From Phlebiopsis flavidoalba (lineage: Eukaryota; Basidiomycota; Agaricomycetes; Polyporales; Phanerochaetaceae): a stretch of 64,000 nucleotides of DNA. This document shows positions 23,790 through 34,436 of the stretch, in pieces. Location of the stretch: NCBI GenBank assembly GCA_035772785.1, contig JAOCPU010000025.1, positions 186,001 through 250,000 of the forward strand, written 5' to 3'. Numbering within the stretch: position 1 is the first letter of the stretch; every line of letters begins with the position of its first letter. The position numbers and the translations under genes are program-made. Below the pieces are notes generated by a model. That model saw only the letters and a list, made by a program, of their open reading frames with translations. It was not told where the DNA came from and made no database searches.

Positions 23790-24000
23790 TGTTGGTTTCA
23801 CCTCGAGTTTATGCAACTCGAGGTTACTCGTCCCGAGGCCGCACGAAGAGGACTGCGTCAGGAAAGCCACCGTCGATCTTTGCATCGACGACGACCACCT
23901 TCCCTCGGGGTACTTACCTTGTAGACCCCCCACTGTGCCTCTATGTCAAGTGTCATCTTGAGCAACCGCGAATAAGGGGAGGGCGAAGAGGTGGAACGCT
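23790..24000 (+). repeat. Structured dispersed repeat, copy A
   Basis: Shares about 200 bp of alignable sequence with 43050-43290, same orientation. It contains hairpin 1 (cctcgagtt, loop tatgc, aactcgagg; 23801-23823), the block tcgtcccgagg..cacgaagagg, hairpin 2 (cgtcgat, loop ctttgc, atcgacg; about 23871-23890), and further on aaggggagg with gcgaagagg. Arm bases differ from copy B in compensating pairs. No ORF explains it. Confidence 0.6.
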
Positions 24001-24850
24001 TTGGCCGCGCGCAAGCAGACGGAATCCTGACCAGCAGGGCCGTCTGGGAGAAATTATCTAAAATGTAGACGACTGAATGGAAGATAGAAGCCGGCGCACT
24101 CTGGTACTCTGATTGATCAGAGAGTCAACGTGTCTTTACCGGGAAAATAAATAAAGGGTAAAGCCTCGAAAGGTGGGTAGAAGGCTTTTATCCAAGCACT
24201 GACACCCGACATATCGTGCATCCGATGCTTATAGTACGATATGCCGTGTGGAGAAAGGCCGGAACATGGTCGCGACTATATAACGAGCGAGGTCAGTGTG
24301 GTGAAGTTGAACGAGGCGACGAGGGATCTCGACGTACCACAGACAGGGAGATGGCAACGGTGAAGGATACAGAAAACCAAGCGTGGGGCGCTGGTATTTA
24401 TACGTCTGGGAACAGGACGCATCAAGGGGTCACGTTACTCTCGTTGAACGAAGATCAACAAGCGCGTCACGTTGACAAGCGTGAAGTAGTAGACATACCT
24501 AATTTGGTATGTGATGTGGCGTGTTGCGATGCCAGCAGCACCCCGGTCACCCGGTGTGTTCGCGGGTCTTGGACAAACTCTATCATTTTCATAGCAAAAA
24601 CTTTATCTCTTTCAGAATCCACCGCGTACGACTCCCTTTTTTTGCAAGAGGTTACATGCTTTTCATAGTTTTTTTGACGCTTCTATCAGCCTGACCTGTC
24701 GTGCAGACCCAAAGGATTCACCCAGCAGTCCCGGATATTCTCTCTCTCTCGACGATTGCGATCGACGCAAGAGGTCTTCAATTTCGGGAATCTGCTCTTG
24801 TTACATTGCAAACCTTGGCTACCCGCATATAATCCGCTCCTCGCTCGAAC
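24001..24850. other. Intergenic, no gene supported
   Basis: Contains the small palindrome ctctgattgatcagag near 24108 and unremarkable ORFs. It probably includes the promoter of the gene that follows. Confidence 0.35.
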
Positions 24851-25970
24851 ATGTCTTCGTCAGGTCCCGCACGACGCCTGGCAGAATTGCCGGCCTTTTA
24901 ACGATATTGACGCGACCCCCAAGCCTGACTTCCAGCTACACACCAACGACGATCACTTCTTCCTTGTGGACTCGCACACCTTGGAAGCTCTCATTCTCTA
25001 GGCTTCGCGAATATACTCAACATCATACGCCAGTCGCCTCACGCCCTCCCACTGGTTGACAGTGGCATTGTAACGGTCGAGATCGCAGAATCGGCGCACG
25101 ACACTGACATTCTTCTCCGGAACGATGCTATACCTTGCTACCTGCTCTGTGCGTCCATTGGAGCCGAATCAGTTGATCCATCACACGCGTTACAAGTCTT
25201 GCACAAAATACCACCCTGTACATGCCGTCATTCAACGAGTCATGAAGCAATGGAGTCTGCTCGCGAGGGCGGATCCTCTTCGGTCCCTCGCCATCGCCTA
25301 CTCTAGATCGTTTTCACCATGACTTCATTGTCTACCCGGCTACTCTCTGCTTCTCGAGGTATTTTGATATCAACCTTCTCAATCCCTTCGTCACCGGCCC
25401 CGACGCCTTTCTTGACTCCGAAACCCGATTGAAGTTATCGCATACGTTCTTTGCCTTCAAACTCGCATGCAAAAAAGCAGTCCCTTTCCTCTTCAGTCAT
25501 TCGGCTAACGGATATCTGGACCGCTCGTGCAAGATAGCCTTGTCTTGGATGTATCCCTGGAAGCTCGGGCAGTACTCGTGGTGCCGTTGCATTTGCAACG
25601 TCGGTGGACGGTCAGTGCGCGTCATAGTTCCCACCGCTGGCGGCACGACAGTCATGGTGGCTACCTGGTGGGAAGAAATCCTTGTAGAACTGGTTAGGGA
25701 CCTACGAGAAACACCCGCTGCACAAATGCTCGACATGTTCTGCATGAGACGACTACCAATCATCTTGAAAACCATATCCACGTGCCCCTGCAGCCCCGCC
25801 TCCGTGATCACGACTGACATGATAGCGTATTGCAACGACGTGAAGAGGCAGCTGTCGGTTATGCAGGCGGAGGTGAGTCTGCAGCCCATGTCGAAGTATC
25901 TGGTATTCACATACTGCAGGAGTATTGCAAGGTTGCTGCGCAGATGGCTGTGGCCCACAGCAAGGAATGA
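24851..25970 (+). CDS. Orphan protein, paralogue of the minus-strand gene at 26530
   Basis: No known family recognised. Proposed start is the ATG at 24851 (MSSSGPARRLAELPAF). Later blocks read LSHTFFAFKLACKKAVPFLF, WKLGQYSWCRCICNVGGRSV, VIVPTAGG and TWWEEILVELVRDLRE. The C-terminal block is RLPIILKTI..CPCSPASV, then CNDVKRQLSVMQAE. A GT..AG intron at about 25873-25918 leads to the last exon EYCKVAAQMAVAHSKE, stop at 25970. Its WW, LP.IL, C.C and VK.QLSV.Q positions all recur in the convergent gene, with the final intron at the same place. Frames shift in the N-terminal half. Confidence 0.5.
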
Positions 25971-25999
25971 ATAATACAACCAATCGTTGTTGCCCCCGG

Positions 26000-26525
26000 T
26001 GCGTACCTTGTTTTACTTTCTTCGAGAAAGCCATTCATCGATCTCGTAGATGTCGGCCTCAAATTCGCTGTACGAAACCGAGGCGACACGATTTCATCAT
26101 CTTCGCCTCTATCACCCTGCCGGCCACGTTCGAGATTGCGTTTGTGATATCTTGACGTCGCTACATGCATTCTCATGTCATTGAACCAAGTGTATTTGTA
26201 CCCAGTCACTCGATTTATGACCTGCAATGAAACAACCGTGTTTTAAGGATTCACCTAATCAACATTCGTGCAATACTGAGCCATGCAACTCAAGCGAGAA
26301 CCCGTCGATCCATCCTTGTTATGGGAGCCACGAGAGCAGACGTATGCAAGTTGGTAAAATGAGGAAGCTACCCCGGCCGTATTGCAGCAAAGTAGGATAT
26401 TGACGGCGGATGAAGATAACAGGCTGCCAACGACGAGTGCGAAGCTTTGAAGGATTGGTCATTTTAGATTATGAGATAGGGCGGATGAGTGCGCACCTTG
26501 TTTCATAATTCATAACGTCGCGCTC
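26000..26525. other. Space between convergent paralogues, nothing recognised
   Basis: Presumed 3' flanks of both genes. Short ORFs only. Confidence 0.35.
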
Positions 26526-26529
26526 GGTC

Positions 26530-27822
26530 CTAATTATGAGTCTTGCGCTTTTTAAGCTTGCGATACTCCTACAAGAAACCGGATTCACATAAAAATTGCT
26601 GCGTCATGTTCCACTTACCAAGATCTGGATGACACTCAGCTGAGCTTTGACGTCAATGCAAAAGTTGAGGAAATCCTCAGCAAACGACCGAGACCTGACC
26701 ACAGGAGCACATCGGGCGCACGTATTGATCCAGAATAGTCGGTAACTGGCCGAAACAAAAACTGATCGACCGCCCGAGTGGAAGGAATGTCTTGAAGTCT
26801 TGCGAGCAACCCAACGAGGATCGCAAGCCACCAACGAGCCGCCCAGACCACCTCGCCACCGGATGTAACGACCTTGATCCGTTCACCACACTGACGAAAG
26901 AGTCCACGCGTGGAGAGTCAGCTGCCACGAAGAAATCCAGGACAGGTCAACCTCGTTGGAATTTAGTCGGGATATAGAAAAGTTCGTTGCCGAAGATAGA
27001 CTGGGCCGCGACCTTGCATGCTAGCTTCAAGTCGTTGTATGCCTTCACCGTTTTGGGTACGAGACCCCAGCGTCAAGAAAGTCGTTAGGTGCGAGAAAGT
27101 AAGGTTCCAAAAGAGCAGCGTTGAGGTTTTTGTGAAAACGAACAATTGTCGGCGGCAGATACGACAAACACCTGATGCCACGACTGAGACTTGGCGACGG
27201 GCGAAGTAACGGATAGGATCTGTATCGGCAAGAACAGACCAGGTCTCCTTGAGCCCTTAGCGACGATATCCGCGGGTTGGTATTTATGCAGAACCTGCAA
27301 CGCAGAAACGAGGTCGGTCGGGCTCCAAGGCTGGAAGCGGGGAGATCCCTAGGGACAGCATTCGGATGAGGAGTTCAGCCTCGTCCCCGGTTTGGCGGAT
27401 GTCAAGCGTCACGATGCCGTTGACGAATGTAAGAAGGTGTTTAGGAGCCTTGCGTATTGCAGACAGTAGTCTTCTGAAGCCCCGTGAGCCAGATTCCAAA
27501 AATGCGCGAGCTCACGAGAATAATAGCCCATCGCGAGTACGAATCTGAGTGTCGGGCCTCGGGAACAAAACCGATGGGGTCGATAGAACCCTGATGAGGC
27601 GTTTCTGGAGTCGGGTCCAAGTGAAACAAGAACGATGAGGGGTGTAGATTCATGCTTCGATGCTGCAGCCAGAAAGAGAGGCAAGCGAGCTCTAGTAGCA
27701 GCGTCTTGTAAGGTCGAGATTCCGGATCCCGAGGGATAGAGGCACGACAGAAAAACAGCGTACCTTGCGATGCAATATGTTGAAATCGCCAAATCACAAG
27801 CGGAACAGCCAACGACTCGCAA
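26530..27822 (-). CDS. Orphan protein, paralogue of the plus-strand gene at 24851
   Basis: No known family recognised. On the minus strand the C-terminal half reads RWWLAILVGLLARLQD, GQLPTILDQYVRPMCSCGQ, then AEDFLNFCIDVKAQLSVIQ. A GTAAGT..TGTAG intron and a last exon EYRKLKKRKTHN follow, with the stop at 26530. This matches the neighbour block by block: WW..ILV, LP.IL, C.C, C.DVK.QLSV.Q and the intron before EY.K. The N-terminal half is spread over frames between about 27300 and 27822, and the start is a guess. Only the C-terminal half is firmly supported. Confidence 0.48.
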
Positions 27823-28090
27823 TGCGGTTGGGTGGTGATAAAGCTCGGAGTCTCATATCTCAGAATATCATATATGGCCGGGGTTCGCCGAGTTATGCTG
27901 TAGGCGCCATAGGCCCCCATGGCGCGCCACGCACAAGTGCAAGAGGTTCCACTCTCTGGGCTCCGGTAAGATGTTATGAAAGAGAGCAGGGAAGGGAATG
28001 ACGGGCGGGCCTGTATACCATCGCGCGCGCGTTACCATCCGTGAGGATACTCGAGGAATTGCGTTTCAATCGACATGTACATGTCACAAC

Positions 28091-28125
28091 TGAGATTGAT
28101 ACACGCCATTTGAATCTCAGTTTTC
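28091..28125. repeat. Small hairpin downstream of CRD1
   Basis: aactgagatt and aatctcagtt are exact reverse complements around a 15-base loop. It sits about 450 bp past the CRD1 stop. Too weak on its own to name a function. Confidence 0.45.
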
Positions 28126-28570
28126 TTGTAGGTCAATCGTCCCACGAAGAACGTTCAAAGACAAACTCCCTACGGACTGTCATCGATCCCTCAGGGCCTG
28201 GTTGATAGTTTTAGGTAATTCATTTGATAGGCAAATTTTGTAAATCGACATACTCTCTTGCGGTCAGTGCGTATCCATCCAAACATAGCCCTTCCTACTC
28301 ACGCGTACCGTCAAAGTCGGGTTTTCCTGTAAGCTATTTAATCATTCAAAACGTGAGCCGCTGTGGAAGGTCAAAAAAGCAGCAGCCACATTCAGAGATG
28401 GTAGACAGAGAACACACTTCAGCATGAATACGTAGAAGCAGCCGACTTGATCGAGTCAGTGTGGAGACGAAACCCTGAAAACCTACTGCCCCAAACCAAT
28501 GGAACCCGACAGTTTCCAATGTGAGAATCAGGATATTATGGATTCGCGGAAGTCGAAGTTAACATGATAA

Positions 28571-29831
28571 TTACATCGCATGATTACGACTGTGGTGGGT
28601 AGGTCCTTTAGGTGTCTTGATGACACGGAATCCCTCCTTGGCGAGCAGGTACGACGCCCCACTCCATATCGTCGTCCTATAGCACCAAACTGTCACACCT
28701 ATGTACCGCTTACCTTTAGCATATGCGTAGAAGTTCATTGTTGGCGACTTACTGCAGAGCCTGGAGGCCGAGGCCAATGTCGAACGGAAGTATTGGGCTA
28801 ACTGTAGCCCCGTCCCCCATTAGCAGTAATTGTGAGAGCAGTATTTTACCTAGACGGAAGCATGAGTCGCGATAGTGAGATGTAGCACGATTTGTGATAG
28901 GCAGACCTTGCTGATTTCCGTGGGACGGACTTCTGCAGACGGTATCGAGAAATCCCAATATCGTCGGTCCACGTTTTCTAAAGATTGCACGTGATGGGAG
29001 TTGCGGAGGGCGAGTATTAATACACGTACTGGAGCAGGAAGCGATGTGTAACGTATGGAGAATGCCCACAAGCTGAGCAAGACGTCACGGCCCAGGATGA
29101 TAGCTGCGAGTGGTACTATGAACAGCCAAAGATGAGTCCGTTCAGAAACTGATCATACCTACAGAACTCACCGGGAATGAGACTTTTGACCGCTAACGTC
29201 ACAGTCAATGTCGTCATGAGTATCTTGTCCGCCCGCGGGATCCAGAATAGTACGAGGACCGAGCGCATGTTGTACCTCCTTGCCATCCAGCCGTCAACCT
29301 TTGAGACGCGAAACAAATGAGCGAGCGACGCTTAGAACTCCGCATCTCTGGACACGCAAATGAGGCAGACCAGATCTGTGAACCCGGCGTACACGAGTAG
29401 CGAGGTCTCGCGGCGACGAAGTTATCTTGCACGATTGCATAGCCAAGAACAGGACATGCGAGGATACGTGAGACAGTCAAGATATTCGGTATAGTGTATA
29501 TGTTTTCACGGACATTCTCCATGAGCTTTGTGGGCTTTGGGGGCTCATTCGGTGACTGCTGGTACAGAGGTCGGTATGTGGAGAACGCGTGTGTCGCCGC
29601 AAGTCCTGATCTAAAGCCTTGTGAGCTGATCACTGGTCGTACATGACGCGAATTCTGAACAAATCGTCCAAGACAAGTCCGAGACACGAGACGCGGACGA
29701 AGAGAGAAACATGGGGTGGGTGGTGAACACTTGGCTCGGCACGGCAAGCGTCCTCGAGCGAAGCGCAGACGCTCACGCATCATAACTCGTTTTCTGAACC
29801 ACCTCGAAGTCGAAGGCAACACGCCTCGCAC
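28571..29831 (-). CDS. CRD1: Cardiolipin synthase, CDP-alcohol phosphatidyltransferase
   Basis: Condenses CDP-diacylglycerol with phosphatidylglycerol to make cardiolipin in the inner mitochondrial membrane. The minus strand opens with an Arg/Ser-rich N terminus (CFSLRPRLVSRTCLGRFVQN) consistent with a mitochondrial presequence. It continues IPNILTVSRILACPVLGYAI, then LLVYAGFTDL, an intron, and VDGWMARRYNMRSVL. The CDP-alcohol motif finishes as DPAADK, but only if one G is added near 29250 and one removed near 29234. Later blocks are LPFDIGLGLQALQ, an intron, and TTIWSGASYLLAKEG, ending at 28571. The two compensating shifts inside the active site argue for sequence errors. Start could be 29831 or an ATG shortly downstream. 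Confidence 0.85.
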
Positions 29832-29896
29832 ACGTCACAAACGTTCGTTCTTGTCCGTACCTCTACTCTCGTTATACTCAATTATTTCGGACGCCA
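29832..29896. promoter_or_regulatory. Short bidirectional promoter CRD1 / SHE3-like
   Basis: Proposed starts on opposite strands are only about 65 bp apart (29831 minus, 29897 plus), so regulatory sequence is probably shared. It contains the T/C-rich tract ctcgttatactcaattattt. Function is inferred from the geometry only and depends on both starts being right. Confidence 0.35.
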
Positions 29897-32089
29897 ATGT
29901 CATCGCCCTACCTCAGCTCGCCTCTCGCAGCGGGGAGATCCATCTCAAGACCGTCGTCGCGGAGCTCGGCTAGCGGACGGTCGCAGAGCCCTATAAAGAC
30001 CCTTCAGGACGAGTCTGGTGCGTACAGGGACATTCTTTCGTTCATGCGCGTTTATTGTCGTCGAAAGTGGTTGAATGTTGGAGATGGTGTCAAGGGCGAG
30101 ACGTGTTGCGCGTGTGCCCAATCTGACGGCGGGTCAGAGGTCATCAGGAATGTTCAATACTCGGAGAGCCCCGACACGTGAAGATACAGTACCGTTAAAC
30201 CTGAACATTCAACGACATACTTGCGCGATGAGGCTTCGCTTCTGGCAGTAACACACCGCAGGGCATTCGCATGCTTAGAGCACAGCCAAATGACGCCTAT
30301 CATTACTGTGATCAGATTATTGCCGGATGTCCCGTCCACACCCTGGAATTGATTCCGTTACACTGCATCGCCTCTCATTCTCTTGCCTCCAGCTACTCGG
30401 CAAAATACTGACCACTACTTTTGCAGTTGCTCTGCCGGACTCAGATGTCCACATTTGAAGCACAACATACGACAGCAGCAAGCCCAGTTACACAACCTCG
30501 AGAACACACAACTTACTACGCGGTCCAAGACCACTCCCTCCAGGCGTCTTTAATTCCCCACCCATGTCCCCTAACGAACTAGACGATCCGTCGTCTTCCA
30601 CTACACGGCCGCTCACACTCACATACACCCTCCAGCGCCTCAAGCTCTCATTTCCCTAAGATGCAGCGTCGATCGTCATACGACAGTCTTGTCAGGTCTC
30701 GCAGGGCCGAATAAAGCAGCCTCCCACTACCGAAGCTGAACGGCGCCGCGTTTGGAGAGGACAGCGTGGAGGGATCAGAGAGGGCATACCAGTGTCGTCG
30801 CCGAGTAAGCGTGTGTCCAGTCGACGCGTACGCTCACGCCGTCGACGTCTCCCTTCCCACCCACGCGCGCGCACACCACGCTGACCCGCCCCGCAGGCAT
30901 CCCCGTGTCCTCTGTCGGTGCGTTCCGCACGCCGCCACGCGCGACCAGCAGCCACACTGATGCCGCCCGCAGGACACGCGCGCGCGCTCGCGGAGGAGGC
31001 TAACGACGCGGGTCTTGGCGCCGGCGCGCCGACGCTGCAGCCCGTCTCGCCGTCTCGTCGCGCGTCGTTTGCGCCCGGAAACACGACCAAGGTCCTCGCG
31101 GACCTCCAGGCAGGTGTCCTTCACGCGAAGAACGCACTCGAGAACACGAAGTCGCAACTCCGGCTGAGCCAGCGGCAGGTGTGAGCCAGCTGACGCGGCA
31201 GACGGAGGACCTCAAGGAGGTGCGCGAGCGGCTGAGACTCGAGAACGAGGGTCTCATAACGTTTGTGGCTCGAAAAGAGCGATTGTTGCAGGAGGTAAAT
31301 ATACTTCAATTCTTCTCGCCTGAATATCGTCTCAGTAGCGTCAGGTCTTGGAGCGTGCACGGAAGGCAGAGGCATAAGTCGTGACCCTGAAGTCCCAGCT
31401 CAAGAATAGACATCGACATCGAAAAAGACGATCCGCGAGATGGAGACAACGCTCACAGAGTCACAAGCACAAGCACGATCCCAAAAATTGCGAGCGCGAG
31501 TACATCACACTGCGGGACTCTTTGAAGGGACTAGTCGTAAGTCGTTCAAATCGGACCATGAAAGCCTCCGCGAGGAGGATGCGCAAAAAGGAGGAGAAGG
31601 ATGCGTAAAAAGAGGCAGAGGAAGTAAGAAAGAAGTATGTGAGGTTGGTTGATGATGATGAAGAAAAGAACGAGAGGTGTGGATGGGCGAGGTATGAACG
31701 AAGTGGTCAGACTGAAAGAGGAGAGTGAGAGTGTTAGGAAGGAGATTGAAGAAGGGCTGAAAGAGGAGGTGCAAAGGTTGAGGGAGGAGGTGGATCGCTC
31801 AAAACAAAGGAGAGCGAGGGTGCTATCAAAACTGCGAAGTACGTTTTTCTAAGCTAGTGTTAGGGTCGATTATGATATAACTAAAAAAAAAAAAAAAAAA
31901 AAAAGAAAACCTTCTGTGTGCAGAAATCTCTCTGACGAACTGGCGCGTCTCCGGCGCCTCATGCGTGCAAGCGGTTCAGGAGGCTCGCAGTCCTCGATAA
32001 CCGGGGTCCGACGCCCCTTTCGTTCCCCATCCTCACAGACACCACCCTCCCCCCGTCATGATAATCTTATTATAGTATTCTCGGATTAG
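29897..32089 (+). CDS. SHE3-like coiled-coil protein
   Basis: The N terminus MSSPYLSSPLAAGRSISRPS is Ser/Pro/Arg-rich and low in order. A conserved core follows from about 30960: HARALAEEANDAGLGAGAPT, QPVSPSRRASFAPGN, KVLADLQAGVLHAKNALENT, SQLTRQTEDLKEVRERLRLE. A long charged coil comes next (EREYITLRDSLKGLV, RLKEESESVRKEIEEGL, LREEVDRS). After an intron (31845 to about 31921, containing A22) the last exon reads NLSDELARLRRLMRASGSGG and ends at 32089. In budding yeast She3 links mRNA-bound She2 to myosin Myo4; whether the basidiomycete homologue moves mRNA is not known. Linking the N-terminal exon at 29897 to the core is inference. Confidence 0.6.
31884..31905 (+). repeat. A22 homopolymer in a SHE3-like intron
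   Basis: A run of about 22 A lies inside the last proposed intron. It is unlikely to be a retroposed tail because exon sequence resumes directly after it. Confidence 0.7.
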
Positions 32090-32469
32090 ACCCCACGCCG
32101 GATAATTCACGAGATGTCTATGACCTCAACATGTTTTCGCTCGCACCTCATACCCCATTTCATAGCATCTCTCGGCCAGTGCACTCCCATCTATCTGGTT
32201 TATTCTCACTACTAATCACCACGTAATATATTTGACACCGAGTGACTCACGACACTGGGGCGAGTATAGGACTGCTAGGAAGAAAGTTTGCATATATACG
32301 TGGCATAAGGTAAGTACATGTATTCATACACAGAACAAAAACCGACAAAACTGGGATGACAAAACGAGAGCAGTTTTGAGGGGAATAAATCATTTTAAAG
32401 TCATATAAACGTAGAGATGTGACCAAGTTAAATGGAACAACCTACAACGCACGGCGAAACGAGTCGAGA

Positions 32470-33943
32470 CGTTCACTCGCCAATCCCGCTGATGCGACTG
32501 TCCCCTGAAGGGACATAAGACCGCTCCTTCCGCCTTTCCCATCTCCCTCTCCTCTTCGTCAGTCGAGACGAGCTCCTCAGGGAACCCTGGAGACGAGCTG
32601 CCCAACCGTGAAGTCCAGGCTGCCGTGGCTGCCCTCCTCGGAGGGCCGAAGACGTCCCACGGACGTTTGACGGCGTGCGGAGCTTCGCCTGCATTGGGCG
32701 GGGAGCCGGACGGCTCGGGCCCGCGTGCGGGGGGGCTAGGCGCTTGGGAGCGCGCAAGGATGGAGACGGGTGGCGGATGGGGGTAGGGAGGTGAGGGGCG
32801 AGACTTGCTGGGGGCCCGTCTTTCTCTTCATTCGTCCGTCAATGTCAAAGTCGATCGACGCTGACGCTGACGTCGAGGTATCCGTCCAGGTAGATCGTAA
32901 GACCGCTACCGAGGGTCTATTTTGTTGATATTGTTCGCCGTGGGAGGGCTGGGAGCTCGCGTGTAGAGGGTCCTGCGTGGGAGTGGGCGCGGGGAACCCG
33001 TGTTTCGGAGGTGAATGAAAAGAGATGAGACGTGATTCCAGAGTTGAACGCGCTGTGAAGATTGTTCGTCGTGATCGTCTATATCTCCATGTCCCCCCTT
33101 GGGGCTTGCGGGAGGTCGTAAGACGAGGACGGTTTGGGGATAAGGCAAGATGAGCCTGCGCTCGGGGCACCGGCTTCCAGATGAGCCCTCAGGGGACTAT
33201 CTAGGGCTGCCTGTGTACTGTTGCGCTTTGTAGTCTGAGCAGGAGTAGAGAGACGTGCTCGAGATTAATTCTGGGTGGGGTTGATGTCGCTTACGAGCCA
33301 GGTTCAACACAGATATAGCTTACCCAACGATAGTCTTTTTGAGCCCATGGTACTTCTCCTTGAGCTCCCTGTACTTTTCGGGCAAGGTTAGATGATGCCC
33401 TTCGGCAGCATCCTTGTCGTCCACCAAATCGGCTATCTTGTCGCGCAGCTGTCTCTCTTTCTCGCGGTAGTTCGCCACAGCGGCCTGATTGGCTTCACAC
33501 CATCCATGAGCCTTTGTTTATCTCGTTGCAGATGCTCGTTCCGGACCTTCAAAGTCTTGATCTTGTCTTTCAACGCATCATTGTCGGCACGCAATGTCTC
33601 GTCGTGCCGCTCCTCACAGAGCCTGTACGACGTCCGACGGAGATGGGTATACGCGGTCGTACGGAGATTGCAGAACACGGATGATATTTTGCAGGTACGA
33701 ATCGAAGGTCAGGCGTAGCTATAGGCGGCGTAAACATTGAGCTTTCGCGCTGAAGCCGAGACAACTGGACCGACCGATCATGAAGGGTGCCCTGCATGTT
33801 GGGCAAGGACACTCGACTGAGTCATCGCAGGCTTCAATACACTGAATGAGGCATGCTTCACAATGGATGTGGCCGCAGGGAATAGACACGGGGTTTTTGG
33901 CGTCCTCGAGACATATTGTGTGCACGTAGTTGCCCGACATCAC
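32470..33943 (-). CDS. RING finger / coiled-coil protein 2
   Basis: The minus strand starts at 33943: MMSGNYVHTICLEDAKNPVS, then IPCGHIHCEACL and CPCPTCRAPFMIG. This is a RING in which the first ligand is His instead of Cys (H-x2-C). A shift leads to LRFVPAKYHPC, then a heptad-rich coil (DETLRADNDALKDKIKTLKV, then NEHLQRDKQRL). The tail is Pro/Ser-rich and ends with acidic EELVSTDEEE near 32540. Probably an E3 ubiquitin ligase-like protein by family. The substitution could be a real His ligand or a base error. Head-to-head with RING gene 3. Confidence 0.55.
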
Positions 33944-34436
33944 GGGAGTCTGTTGGGAGCCTGAGAAATAGTTTTAGTATATCGGATGCGGGTATCGTGT
34001 AAGTAGGGTTTAGGTGAGATATTGTGTAGAAAGAGGTTGAAGTTTGGCTCGCGCCCGCCGTGCTCGTGGTGGTCGCGGGTGAAGAGATGGAAGCGGGAGC
34101 GCTTGAGCAAGTGCCTGTCAACGCGATCACGTGAAACTCTTCGCGTTGTAATGTCCGCGCGCGCCTGCAGGTCTTGCCTCCCACCGTCATGCGATCTGTA
34201 ACGATCGGCATTGCTCAAGGCATGTCTTTCTCGCAGGCATGGTCAAGCATGGAGATCTTACATATCTTTCAGCTTAATACTCCTCTATCCTTCCTTAGAA
34301 CCTCTGCTGTCCATCTATTGGTGGCGTCACGAATGCCGCTATTCGGAGACAGAGTTTAATTGCCTCCCAGTTACATGTTTTCTTTTCGCATATTAAATAC
34401 ACCACCGTCTCAATAATTTCGCATCAATTTACGGCA
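33944..34436. promoter_or_regulatory. Shared upstream region of RING genes 2 and 3
   Basis: About 490 bp separate the two divergent starts. Short ORFs inside show no motif. The stretch near 34390-34430 is AT-rich (ttcgcatattaaataca), as expected of a promoter before 34437. No specific binding site is recognised. Confidence 0.35.

Noticed and set aside
23583..23933. 116-codon minus ORF
   Set aside because: It runs through the structured repeat and has no recognisable motif; treated as a shadow.
31884..31905. A22 run as a retroposed poly-A tail
   Set aside because: It lies within a SHE3-like intron with exon sequence resuming right after, and no target duplication is seen.
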